64,000 bases of DNA, from positions 992,001-1,056,000 of the forward strand of contig JAIXMG010000003.1 of assembly GCA_025201345.1 (NCBI GenBank). Reading direction: 5' to 3'. The position numbers and the translations under genes are program-made. Under the pieces are notes generated by a model, which saw nothing but the letters and a program-made list of their open reading frames with translations, was not told the DNA's origin and did no database searches. The stretch comes from Thamnidium elegans (lineage: Eukaryota > Mucoromycota > Mucoromycetes > Mucorales > Mucoraceae). Below are positions 12,354 to 23,110 of the stretch, in pieces; the stretch's first letter is position 1, and every line of letters begins with the position of its first letter.

Positions 12354-12405
12354 CTTTATTGGAGTAAATAATTTAAATATACGGTTGTTTTTAGGGTCGG
12401 TTAAC
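12259..12405 (+). CDS. Possible lipidated micropeptide or orphan first exon (MGCCCSKSSG...)
   Basis: An ATG at 12259 starts MGCCCSKSSGASSCASS. After 61 nt a consensus donor (gtaagt, 12320) opens an intron ending at the ttttag near 12394. Joined in phase this gives about 23 residues ending ...RTLVG and then TAA. Gly-2 followed by Cys-3 to Cys-5 and Ser/Lys fits N-myristoylation plus palmitoylation, as in membrane-anchored signalling proteins. It may be a true tiny protein, or the first exon of a gene interrupted by the transposase-like ORF that follows. I know of no named family this short. Confidence 0.35.
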
Positions 12406-12621
12406 TTTAAGCTTCCTTCAAATGGCTTTTTTTTTTTTTTCTGGTTACTTTCTTAAAGAAACTTCTTTTTTTTTTTTTTTGCAATAAGCTAATAAATATA
12501 TAAACTTAATTTGTTGTTCTACTTGTGGAATCGCTTCTTTATTTACTGTGAACACATATTAAATAACATTGTATTTTATATTGCTCACTTTATACAATAT
12601 TCAGTATGCAACATTAACATC

Positions 12622-13900
12622 ATGAAGAGAAACGAAAAGAAGCATGCGAAGATGCATGAACTTCAAGAAATGTTAGCACGATTAGAAGAGATTGAGCTAG
12701 ATCGCAAAAGGGAATCAACTTCCAGCAAACGTATTAGGGTAGCCTCTGAATCAAGTGTCCAGCAGCCTGAGCCACAAAGTGGACAAACCATTGATCAGGT
12801 TGGACGTCTAGAAGGTTATCTTGGCGATACTTACGAAGAAAATTATTTGGATGACAGTTTGGCAGTTGACCACATTGATTTTTTAATGTATGCTGTCTCA
12901 TCACTATTAGTAGAAGCTCTAGAATTACAAGTTGAAGATCTGAAAGCTAAAAGAGTTAAAGAGAATGAAAAGCGATCGAAGAAGAGAAGCAGAAAGGGCA
13001 AAGAACGAGCTGTTAAACCCAATGATGATATTGATAATGATATTGACGACTTAATTTCCTGTTTAGATCAAACGTCAGAAGCGCTCACGTCATTATCGTT
13101 GGTTTGCCAAATACCTGAGAAGCTTATTATAAGCTCAGAAGGTATCGCTGCTATTGATCATCATACAAATATATGGCATGCATTCTTACACAACTTCGTA
13201 GGTACCAATAACTTTACAATTAATCAACACTACATGTTACATATAAGTTATTTTATACAGCAACTTGGATCTCTAAAGGCATATAGTGCTCGTTCTTTGG
13301 AAAGAACAATAGGCTTATGTAAACCGGGTGAAAACGCAATAAACTTTCTTCGAGATAATTCTGTACAGTCTCAGCAGAAATGGTATGCCTATAAAGAAAG
13401 CAACGAAGCTGACTTCAAAGAGCATTTCAAAAGTACTAGCGATTTGTTAAATGATATGCTTGATCCTGATGGATTGCCTTTCAATGTAATGTTGAGAGAT
13501 TTCTGCAGCAGTAATCGCTTAATGTTTGACTACGAAGAAACTAAATTCATCAGAGAAGAGTATATATTAACCCACAATAATCAGATCCTCAAGAAAACAA
13601 GAGGAAAGGTTGGAATTGATGTCGTAGTCGAACGAAATAGCGAAAGTGGATCCGTAAAATACGGCCTTGTAAATATCCAAGCCATGTTTGATTATAAAAA
13701 TACGAACCTAGCATTAGTAAAAGATGGGTGTTCACTAGAACTCGATTAAAGAAAAAGATTGTTTATAAAGCTCTCAGTTACGACAGCAGTGGATATATGG
13801 GAGCTAATAGATTTGAAGAGAGTAATGGGTTATGCGATCAAGATACCATTAGAAGATAAGTTGTATATTTGCTTTAAAAAGTAATATGCAATAAAAATAT
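12622..13900 (+). pseudogene. tnp2/CACTA-like transposase relic
   Basis: Long ORF to 13749. The natural start is probably MKRNEKKHAKMHELQEML at 12622; the region upstream reads as leader. The protein has a charged coiled-coil N-terminus, a lysine-rich KRSKKRSRKGKER patch (possible nuclear signal), then NQHYMLHISYFIQQLGSLKA followed by YSARSLERTIGLCK, which resembles the C-terminal part of tnp2-type (CACTA/EnSpm or Plavaka) transposases. Near 13725 the frame ends in VKDGCSLELD-stop, while the +1 frame continues with VFTRTRLKKKIVYKALSYDS, so a frameshift probably broke the gene. The upstream catalytic core is absent. A neutral description is a Mucorales repeat-family ORF, truncated. Confidence 0.5.
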
Positions 13901-13904
13901 ACTT

Positions 13905-14125
13905 TGATTTTTTAACATAATTCCACACTAATCGTGGTTTATGTCAAATCATGTTTAAAAATGTTGAATTATGTTAAAACTTACGGAACATTAAATAACA
14001 TATGTTTGATGGTATCATATTAAGACATATTAAGACATCGTTTTAATGTTATGGCAAAAAAAGACATGGAATTCAACATGAATCAACATGAATCAACATA
14101 ATTTAACATCCGCTTTCCCGTAGTG
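13905..14125. repeat. Cluster of atgttgaatt/aacataattt repeats
   Basis: Related 10-12 bp words (ttaacataatt, atgttgaattatg, gaatcaacatgaatcaaca, aacataatttaacat) occur in both orientations over about 200 bp, including a tandem aatcaacatg pair near 14078-14097. This could be the end of a small non-autonomous DNA element beside the transposase relic. Precise termini and a target-site duplication were not resolved. Confidence 0.4.
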
Positions 14126-14189
14126 CGTATTTTTAATTTTACCTCCGTCAAAAAAAAAGAAACATCCATCTTCTTTTTCTTCTTTAACT

Positions 14190-14734
14190 ATGACAAAGGA
14201 TAATACGATCTCTGACCTTCCGGTCGATCATGTTTATACTGATCATGTTCACCCTTGGGAAGAAATTGTAAAATACGTTTGTAAGTTATCAAATAGTCAA
14301 GCACAAGCCTACATCTACGCATACATACACAGTAGTAATACATACTTATATATTTACTTATAAAAGCATTAAATCAAGTAAGCAAGTTGCGTAGAAACAA
14401 AGACCAGCAAGCAGTTTACGCTAAATGGGTTAAAGAAACCAAGGAAGAATACGGTTCTGTCGAAAACTATTTAAAGGAGACAAAGATACAATACCCTGAA
14501 GGTGTTACTTTTCTTGTTCTTCCTAACGATTTCCCGTACTCTGTTGATCCTGGTATTGACCATATTTTAATATGGTCAAAGACCCCAATAGATTCAGAGT
14601 TAGTTTCCGAAATATTAGAAGAAAGATACGGTAGTAATAACTGGGAATGGACTTACTTTGTTAATCCTCCTCAATGGCAAAGTGTACCATCTTTACCTCA
14701 TACTCATATCTTTTTAAGAAGAAGACCTGCTTAA
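14190..14734 (+). CDS. DUF3605 / GIG1 (GlcNAc-induced) family protein, 152 aa
   Basis: Exons 14190-14280 and 14367-14734 (459 nt) join as KYV-SLNQVSKLRRNKDQQ. The protein follows the DUF3605 layout: an HPWEEI N-terminal block, a Y..WVKETKEEYGSVENYL helix, then LPNDFPYSVDPGIDHILIWS and the C-terminal PSLPHTHIFLRR with conserved His. Candida GIG1, a GlcNAc-induced protein, belongs here; the biochemical role of the family is unclear. It is a compact soluble protein with no signal peptide. Length is short but typical. The start is the only ATG upstream in phase. Confidence 0.8.
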
Positions 14735-14885
14735 ATAAATTAAAAAAAAAGGGGGGGAGGGAGGGAATAGAAGAAATTGCACCTCTTTACTTTCTTTCTT
14801 TTCTTTTTTCTTTTTTTTTTTTTTGTCTCATTGAGTTAAGATGATTCATTCTCTACGAAATATGCGGGATAATTTATCCGGATAA

Positions 14886-15249
14886 TACAATATAATTCCC
14901 CGTTTGGATTTGTACGACCAAAAGTGAGAATCTGCCCTACTTTTCTAATGGTCAAAATCCTTATCCAGTTGAAGAATTCGACGAGAGATGGATTAAGGAA
15001 AGTATATCTTAAGTATCAGAGTTTTTTTTTTTTTTTTTTGGAGATGATATCATTCAAGTTAAATATCCTTCTGAAGATAATATTCTACATTCTGTTTGGC
15101 GATTTGTCTACTTATCATTTGCAAAAGGTTCGGTAAAGGCCTTGCTTGAAGTTTTAAGATCAAGTAACACACCCGGATATATTGTTAAATACATATTTTC
15201 TTCACCTTATCCTAAGGAAGAAAATTCTAAATATAACATAAATCCTTAA
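14886..15249 (+). pseudogene. Unrecognised gene fragment
   Basis: A coding-looking frame begins after a stop near 14893 with VWICTTKSENLPYFSNG and continues QNPYPVEEFDERWIKE. A GT-AG intron (gtatat... ttggag, about 15000-15042) joins to NDIIQVKYPSEDNILHSVWR and on to KGSVKALLEVLRSSNTPGYI, ending in TAA at 15247-15249. The joined piece is about 105 residues of good codon character, but no start exon fits in phase. It is either the 3' part of a gene whose 5' end is lost, or my exon model is incomplete. Family not recognised. Confidence 0.35.
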
Positions 15250-15849
15250 ATTGGTAGTGGAACCACTGTATATGAAACTAAAAGAAGCGACCTGTCTTTT
15301 ACCTTGTCTTAACATACTTTTTATATCTGCGGCTCTATCCCGACGACGATACCGAAAACAATATTTAGTGAAACGTACTATATTGGTTTTTGTCACCGTA
15401 ACTCGTCTAAATACACTGATGATACTGTGCGTAGAAAACTTAACTGAAAAAGATAATATTAATTGCATTACAGATACATTCATGAGAAGAGAAGGGGGAA
15501 AAAATACATATTATTGAAATAAAATAAGGAATAATGGAAAAAAGAAAAAAAGAAGAAGGAAGAATAATAGAATAATGATAGCAATAAGAAATAATAACGT
15601 AGTAAAGAATAAATAATGTTACGTAGTGAATAAAGGAAATTAGTAATAAATAGTACAGATATATTACATTTGAAGGGTGCATTATAAATTACATTTATAC
15701 AAACAAAAACACACCTTCAAAGTCAATACATTTAACAGCATCGTTACTTCTTTTTTCTTTTTTTTTGGTTTAAGAAAAGAAGCCAGTTCTAAATAGCAGA
15801 TTGATGAATTAGTAAAGGTTTAACATAAAATACTAGTTAAAAAAAATAT
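15250..15849. other. Intergenic, no gene seen
   Basis: The ORFs here (up to 93 codons) have low-complexity, AT-driven composition and no motif. A purine-rich stretch lies at about 15530-15580. The 3' UTR of the RasGAP gene presumably occupies the right end. Confidence 0.6.
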
Positions 15850-18420
15850 TTACCTATTTCTTGACATGAAAGTTTTTGTCAGTAATTGTAAAGTCTTTGA
15901 TACACTTAATTTGATATATTCTAAATCCAACAATTGAATACCATCTTGTTGCTATTTGATTATTTTTTTTTTTTAAAAAAAAAAGGGGTTAAGAAAAAAG
16001 AACATACAATTAATAAAGTACAGTTTTTTTTTTTTTTTTACCTTTTCTAATAAATCATCCAGTTTAAGATCGATTTCTAAAACGGGTTTATCACGACCTT
16101 TATAATGAAGAGAAATCAGGAAGGTACCAGGGATAGGAGAAGAAATGGTCAAGAAGATATGATTTCTTCTATTTTCAGGTACTTCAGTTTGAGCAATAAT
16201 ACCATCTCTTTCCAATTGTTGATGAGTGAACTTGAAAGGGCCTTGAACAGCAGGAGCCTTATTTGATTTTTTGCTTGGTTTAGCATCAATCACCTCAACA
16301 CCAATACCAACTACTTGTTTCTTTGAAGAATGACCACCACCGGAGCCAGCTCCAATGCCACTTTGCATTCGAACATTTTGAAGGTAAGCCTTATAACTTT
16401 CCAATTGACTTTTAAGATAATTATTATGATCAATAATTGTCTTGAAAACGCTTTCAAGAGAAGCAAGTTCTTCCATCACTTTTAATTTCAAGTCACCCAA
16501 ATGAATTAATTCGTGATTAATTTCTTCTACCAAGAGTTGATGGTGATCACGTCTATCGATAACACCAGCCTCTTCCAATTCACGAATCATTTCTTTTACT
16601 TTAATACCTTTATGTACAAGTTGAGCGTCTTTGGCAGTACCGGCCGTTTCAGCTATATAGTGTAACTTGAGTGGAGGACGAGAAAGGTAAGGAAGAGAAC
16701 GGATTATTTGAACAAAGATAGATTTTGCTTCCATATACAAAATATCATACTGAGTAATATTATTTTCAGACATGAGAGACATGGTTAAATCTAAAGAGAG
16801 GGAAAAAGGATTAATATATACAGATATATTTAGTATAAATCATTACTGTTTTTTTTTTACCTTGAATTGGCATCTCCCATCTACTAAATAAAGGTAATTC
16901 GATAGCTTTATTTTCTTTACGAGGTACTTGAGCAGGTGCAGGACCTAATTCACTTACAAGTATACGTAAATGATCAGTTGGTTGAGGAGAGATGATATTA
17001 ATATGTTGTTGTAATAAGGATAAGGTACTATAGATTTCATTAGGAGTGATATTAATCACGATATCTTTTTTACTAAGGGCCATATATTGATCCATTTCCA
17101 ACTGTTCATAAAAATCGACGACTTCACAAAGATCATTCAAGAATTTATTTGTGCGTTGTTTATTGTATTCGACAAAAGGATTTGTTGGTATCATATAAGC
17201 TTCTTTTGCGTAAGAAGGTTTATTTGCTAAATTTTGAAGCATTTTTGCCAACTAAAAAAAAAATATTAATTCAAGTGACATAATAGGAAATAAAATCAGT
17301 TTTACCAAAGTTAATGTAGTACGCGAATTATTTCCTGGATTACCATCGACTAACATATAAGCTTGTGGAGTAACAATAGCAGGATTCACAAATCTTAAAA
17401 AGAAAAATCCACCAATAAGGGAAGAAATGGCGTGTTCAGTTGCATCAGGATATTTTCTTTTTGTTAAAGAACGAATTTGTTTACAGATCCAACGTATACC
17501 ATAAGGAACTTGATCAAGTGAATTCATAATAGTCGATAAAAATGAATTTGCTATATCCATTAATGTCTTTAATCTAGGTCGAATCATTTCTTGAACGATT
17601 GGATTGGATTGAGCTACTTCGGCTGTAACACTTCTTGGAAATCCATCTGGTAATCCTCCTTCCGATTCCATTCTTTCAACTACTTCATCATATACTTTTA
17701 ATGGATTAATTTGAAGGTTTAAATCTTTATGTTCTAATAAATTATTAATCTTTTCTGATAATACTGATTTAAGATATGATTGTCCTGGACCACGACGTGT
17801 ATATGTTGTCATCATACGTGAAACTGGTGTATTTGCACGTAATAATGAACTAAATTCCGTGGTAGTTTCAAATTGTGCTGCCAATACATTCTAAATAAAG
17901 AATGTATAAGTTTTTCACATGTAAATTTTTATATTATATTATATGTGTACCTGAAACATGGTTAGCAATAAATGTTCTTCTCGACTTTCATATTGATTAC
18001 CATATAATGTAAACATTACTGTCTGCAATAATGTATCAATCTCGGCTAAGCTAACTAAACGACATAATATCGCAATATGACGTGGTTCACTTTGTAATAA
18101 ATAAAATAAGTTTCCATACTGTTGCATACGGCGATCATCTGGATAATGATCATCATCATCATCATCGTGATCTTCTAACCGAGAAGCCACTTCGTGCTGC
18201 TACAAAAAAATAAAAAAAGTTTAGATAGTTGTCAGTAGTATATATATATATATAACTTACTTCATCTAATGCCATTCTATTTTGAATGAGTAAACCAATT
18301 CTTGCGTCAAGGAATCGGACATCTCTTTCACGCATAAAATTCTTCTTGGATTGTGTTGATATTTTAGTTTTTAATTCACGTAAACGTCTTTGAGCTAATT
18401 TAAAAGCTTATTATATGGTA

Positions 18421-18459
<39 letters not shown>

Positions 18460-18663
18460 TTTAGCTAATTCATCTTCTACTTCGACATCTTGTTCTGCAG
18501 CCATAGAATAAAATACAGATACAGAATATCGTTTTGAACCTCTTCCTCGGTTACGACTAGAATGATGATTATTTGCTGCTGCTGCTGCGACGGCACGACT
18601 AACAATCGAATTATTTTGTGGATAGCCAAATGACTGAACCATACCACTTCGTCGATCGGCCAT
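15850..18663 (-). CDS. Ras GTPase-activating protein (Gap1/IQGAP-related), 804 aa
   Basis: Stimulates GTP hydrolysis by Ras. Exons on the minus strand: 18663-18459, 18394-18261, 18199-17951, 17890-17306, 17251-16861, 16790-16042, 15951-15850 (2415 nt). The RasGAP domain (about residues 150-490) contains [40 protein letters not shown] (candidate arginine finger in LLRAN) and [20 protein letters not shown] RasGAP C-terminal domain follows, with the coiled segment [19 protein letters not shown], ending [18 protein letters not shown]. There is no IQ or calponin-homology part, so it resembles fission yeast Gap1 (766 aa) more than true IQGAPs. An Asp run ([14 protein letters not shown]) sits before the domain. 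Intron 1 contains about 35 T on the + strand. Confidence 0.92.
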
Positions 18664-19495
18664 TATATATAAGTTACAGTTGAAATATTTTTTGTGTGCG
18701 TTTTTTTTTTAAAAAAAAGAAAAAGGAAAGCAATATAAATATATAAAAAAAGGGCTATATTAGATTTATTTTTAAAGTTCCCTTTCAATCAATAGTGTCG
18801 TGACACAAAGAATTATTTGATTAAAGCTCTTTGTTCTTCTCTGGGGCCCAAGTGCTATTACAATGTTTCACACTGTTATTTTAACAACACATCTTCAATC
18901 AATCCGTTGATATACTACAAGAAGAAAAAAGCCAAAATACATGTAATCAATTTTAGTATGTGATAATCGAGATAACGATTTTTTTTTTGATCTAAATTTA
19001 ATACTAGCGAATTTTATAACGTGTGATTTATATTCATTTGGTTTGCCATAGTTGTGCAATTAAGTGCCGCTATTATAATAATTATAAGCTAAGTATGTGC
19101 CTGAATTGATTGTATATTTAAGGACAACAAATAAAAGCAGATGTTATTGTTTCAAACAATGAACTTGTCATTTTTAATGTCAGAACTAAATACGCTCGTG
19201 AAAATGAAGCCCTTCCATTGTTCGTTATTATGTGTACTAACCTTATTTTAAAGCTCGTTTCCCAAAAATTGATCCCTTTACTTGTTGGTAAATAAAAAAT
19301 ATAAAAAATAGGGTATGTATTTCTATTTACGTTTATTTTTTTTTAATATATATAAAGATATATATATGTATATAATTAATCTGTACGCGGTGTACGCTTA
19401 TATAAAATAGAGCCGATTTATTTAAAGTCGCACATTATACTCGAATTCCTATTATTATATAAAAAAAAAAAGTACAAGTTTAGAATTAAATCACG
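18664..19495. other. Intergenic with one short orphan reading frame
   Basis: Mostly AT-rich spacer. A + strand frame at about 19124-19291 reads IKADVIVSNNELVIFNVRTK and continues ENEALPLFVIMC to a stop. It has no start codon in frame. It may be a scrap of one of the repeat-family hypothetical genes. Nothing else is supported. Confidence 0.4.
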
Positions 19496-20276
19496 TTAAT
19501 AATATACTTTTTTCTTTACCTCTTGTGTATTTTGAGCCACCCATAATACGATAGTGCTAAAGAAAAAAAAAGTAAACATAAATGCGCTTATTTTTTATAA
19601 AAAAAAAAAAAAAAAAAATTTCCCATTCTTACCTCAACATGATCAATCCATTTTGTCCTACACCAGCAATACCATAATTAATATAAGGTTGTGCAGAATC
19701 CAAGTGAACAATGTATTTAATAATCAACACACACTAGTAACCGTATTATTAGCCTTCCACTCTATATCCGCATATATAAAAAATTATAACTTTACACAAG
19801 ATCCTGCAAATCCTCCTGCAATTAATGCAAATCCAAGAAACAAAAAGAGTCTTGCTTTCCAAACTAATCCTGAACCAGCATATGAAAATGCTTCACCTTG
19901 TAAACGACTCTTATCAATCAAGTTAATACTAACAAATTTAAAAAAAAATCAGTTTCCCTCCTGTTTATCAATTAAAATATACACTTTACACAATCATTCC
20001 AAATGTTGTAAGAATGCCTGAAAACCAATCTTCGAATCCCATTCCAATATATCCACCATATTTTGCAGAGTTAATAACGGCATCTATAAAAACCCACCAT
20101 CCAATGGCAAGCTACCTCATCTATTAGCTCACGTCAAATAAAAACCACAAATAAAAACTTACAAGACCTCCCGAAACATAAGCTCCAATTTGTCTACCTT
20201 TACGAGATAAGAACCGAAAAGGGTTTCTAAATACAAATATCGATTGAGGTTCGTCGTCGTACATGTTTGTCTGCAT
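19496..20276 (-). CDS. VPS68: Vps68/TMEM50 family membrane protein, 176 aa
   Basis: An endosomal membrane protein; in yeast Vps68 works with Vps55 in late-endosome to vacuole traffic. Exons on the minus strand: 20276-20163, 20111-19990, 19928-19796, 19733-19633, 19556-19496 (531 nt). Start MQTNMYDDEPQSIF (a second in-frame Met sits four codons on). Four hydrophobic segments are visible: GLAIGWWVFIDAVI, GILTTFGMIVINLI, ARLFLFLGFALIAGGFAG and GQNGLIMLSTIVLWV. The G-WW-FIDA block and the GEAFSYAGSGLVWKARLFLF block are the family signatures. Length agrees with the family. The last exon could instead end at a further splice after NTQE. Confidence 0.85.
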
Positions 20277-20649
20277 TTGCGTTATAGAAAAAAAAAAAGA
20301 AGAAACAAAAGGAAAAGGGAAATATGGATTTTTTCTAACAACAACAAAAAAAAGATGACGTAGTGTGGAATCACACCACTTGCATCACGAGAATGTTCAC
20401 TTCTTTCACTAAAAAAAAAATCTCCTTGGAAAGGTAGGGTAAGTACGCCATGATGACCGTAATATAGTATTACTATGGTAACGGCTGTACTCATTTTAAC
20501 ATTTTATTATTTCATTTTTAAGCAAATTTTGACGAAGCATATCAAAGTCGACAACAGTATATTTTTTACCTGTCGATTAATTACGTACTAATTGATTACA
20601 TAACTCCAGATACTAATGTAAGAACATCTACATCTACTGTAATAAAGTC

Positions 20650-23110
20650 AATATCCATTGACAACCTGTTAAACTTCTCACTGATCAGTGACTGCCAATG
20701 AAATATCAAAAGGAGCTATCGAGAAAAGCTAAATACTCCCAAAAAAAGGCGATCACTGTTAGTACTACGAAATGAAACATTGATTGACATTCATTTTTAA
20801 TACAGACAGCTATAGCTTTATCGTGTATGTTCTCCTTCTGGCGTCCACCATACCTTCGAAAGCTTTTGATACTGGAACGAGCGCCAGTTCCTTTATCCCC
20901 GATTAACATTATAAGTTTGGATGACTTCTTACTCTTGCCTACGTAGGGGGTATTACAGTATGTTCACAACATTTTAGTTAGGCTACAGATATTACCTTTT
21001 CCCTTTGTATTTTTGAATTTCTTGGTAAAATTTCTTAGTTTGGTTCGTTGACTATGATGAAAATTAAGGCTGGTGTACAGGTCTCTAACAGACGTACTTG
21101 CAGAACGTAGATTTCTTATAGACAATTCTTGTTCAATATGAGTGGCCTCTTTTTCCTTCAGGGCTTCTTTTTCTTCTGTTTAGCCTGTTCCTTTTTCGAA
21201 AGTGACCACAGCCAAAATCAAGAAATATTCAACTCCTTTGGGAGGTCTAAGAATTTTTTTTCTTCACCAGACAAATCAAGTTGAGAAATTTTATCTGTTT
21301 CTAAAGCAGTGTAATAGTTATATAGCTTTAAGCGAAATTTAAACCGTGGTAATGATAATTGAGCGGAGCAGGTCAAGTTGACAAAACCATTGTCAGTCCC
21401 AGAATAAATAAAATTTTCGGAATTTTGTAAGAATCGTCTATTTGCGGATACAACGCCATTGAATTGAAAATCGATCGCTTGTTTAGCAGGCGGTGAATCA
21501 CTTGCGCTTTCGTACTCGAGCTTGTCTTTAAACTTTATAGCTTACAATATAATGTCTATCTGGTTTGTCCTAGCTCATGTTTCACTTTGTTCAATTTTGT
21601 ATACATTTCGATATTAGCTACTTTAAGTACAACTGGAAACGATTGTTACTATTGGTTAAGTTTCTTTATATCTTTCGAAAAGGTATTCGTTTTGAGATAT
21701 TTTTACCACTTCTTTTTATGCGATTTCCAGTCTTTTCAAGTTATCGGTCTCTGTTTTAAGCACTTCCAAGGTTTCTGTTCCTTCTTTTATAACATCTGGG
21801 TTCTGCAGAACTTTTTGCGCGTAATTAGTTTTCTTTAACAGGTACAAACCTCTTTAGGCTATTGATTATTAATAAACAAACATGTGTTTCTTTTTCCATC
21901 ATGGTAGATGAAGCCTCTTCTTGTAAGTCTTCTTGATCGACTTCGGATAAAGTTGAGAAAACCAAATTCTTGATTATTGCCTTCAACTGGCGTATTCATC
22001 TACTGGTAACATCTCCCTCAATGGACCCACCGTCGTTTAGAAGGTCGGTTTTTTTTATCAATATTGATTGCTGAATCACGGGGTGCTTCTACGTCTCTTC
22101 TCTTCTACAGAAATTATTACACTAGTGTTAAAAAATGATTTAGATAAGGAGGGGGGGCGGGCTATCTATTTGGTACCTCTTTAAACTTTTGCTCCAAGTT
22201 TTAAAAAAAATTGTGCTTTGCTTGCACTTTCCAATTTTCCTTTTGTTTGATATTTCAGAAGTTTCTTTCGTTCAACACGCAATATATTTCGTGTATAGTT
22301 TTTGCCTATCTTCTTCTCCCTAGGAGGCCTGGTGATAAGTTTCATTATAATTTGTCTACGTTGCATTTCTCTTTTTTGGAAAAAGGTGGGTCCGAAGCAG
22401 AACCAATATAACTTTGTCTAATAGATAGTTTGTAAGTTTGTTATTAGCCCACATATTTGTAAAGCTCACCAAATATGTATTTAGAGCTGTAAGAATATCA
22501 GTATTAGCAGTCTTATTATGTGTAAGTGTTGTCAGGTTTACGCCATTCAAATCCAAAGCCTTGAACAAAGCGTTCTGCACAGGATGAGATTGTAAATTCT
22601 CTGTACTGGAACCACGACTACCAAAGCTGTAAGCATGTATAAGTTTCAAGTGTTGATCAGAAAATAACAGCTTGTAATCATCACGTAATTTAATATTTTT
22701 AAATAGTTCGCGTTCGATCGGTGCCATCGTATGTTTATCTTTAATGAAAGGACGAAATTCAGTGGTATCAATTCAAAAAGATCGAAACCGGATTCTTTTT
22801 TTTTTTCGATATTAGGATCAGAAAGTCTTTGATTGTAAAACCGCCATCTTGACCAGACCAGAGTAGTAGAACACGCAATCCGTGGTGCTTTCCATTGAAA
22901 AACTGAGCTTATTATTTATCTCATTTAATATCTCATCTTTAATAATTTGTTTCATGGACATAGAAAATATTTGATACTGTGCTTCCATATCTTTTCTGGC
23001 TATAGCTGCTGCCTCAGCCTGATTGCTTTTAGACTTTGCTACGTGCTTCTTTCTTTTCTTGATTTCTGGAACTTTAATAGCATCGAAATTTTTTTCCACT
23101 TAGTTAATCC
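20650..23110 (-). pseudogene. Decayed OrfB/Fanzor-like (TnpB-related) element
   Basis: Minus-strand blocks in order: 23099-22818 (Lys-rich IKVPEIKKRKKHVAKSKSNQ), 22727-22356 (APIERELFKNIKLRDDYKLL, then NYLLDKVILVLLRTHLF), 22366-22181, then about 21550-20700. The last block holds YSGTDNGFVNLTCSAQLSL with its Asp codon at 21392-21394, LPRFKFRLKLYN, TSLNFHHSQRTKLRNFTKKF, and IGDKGTGARSSIKSFRRYGG ending IHDKAIAVCIKNE. From memory this order matches Mucorales OrfB Zn-ribbon (Fanzor-type) proteins: a RuvC-I Asp block, a GDxGxG-IKG-RYGG block, then a Cys ribbon. There are stops (for example before TYCNTPYVGK), at least one frameshift near 21165, and no intact C-x2-C. It is a relic. Identification is a hypothesis; another Mucorales repeat family is possible. 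Confidence 0.4.

Noticed and set aside
20282..20494. 70-codon minus-strand ORF upstream of the Vps68-like gene
   Set aside because: It overlaps the likely 5' UTR, is low-complexity at its end, and the true start with conserved sequence is at 20276.
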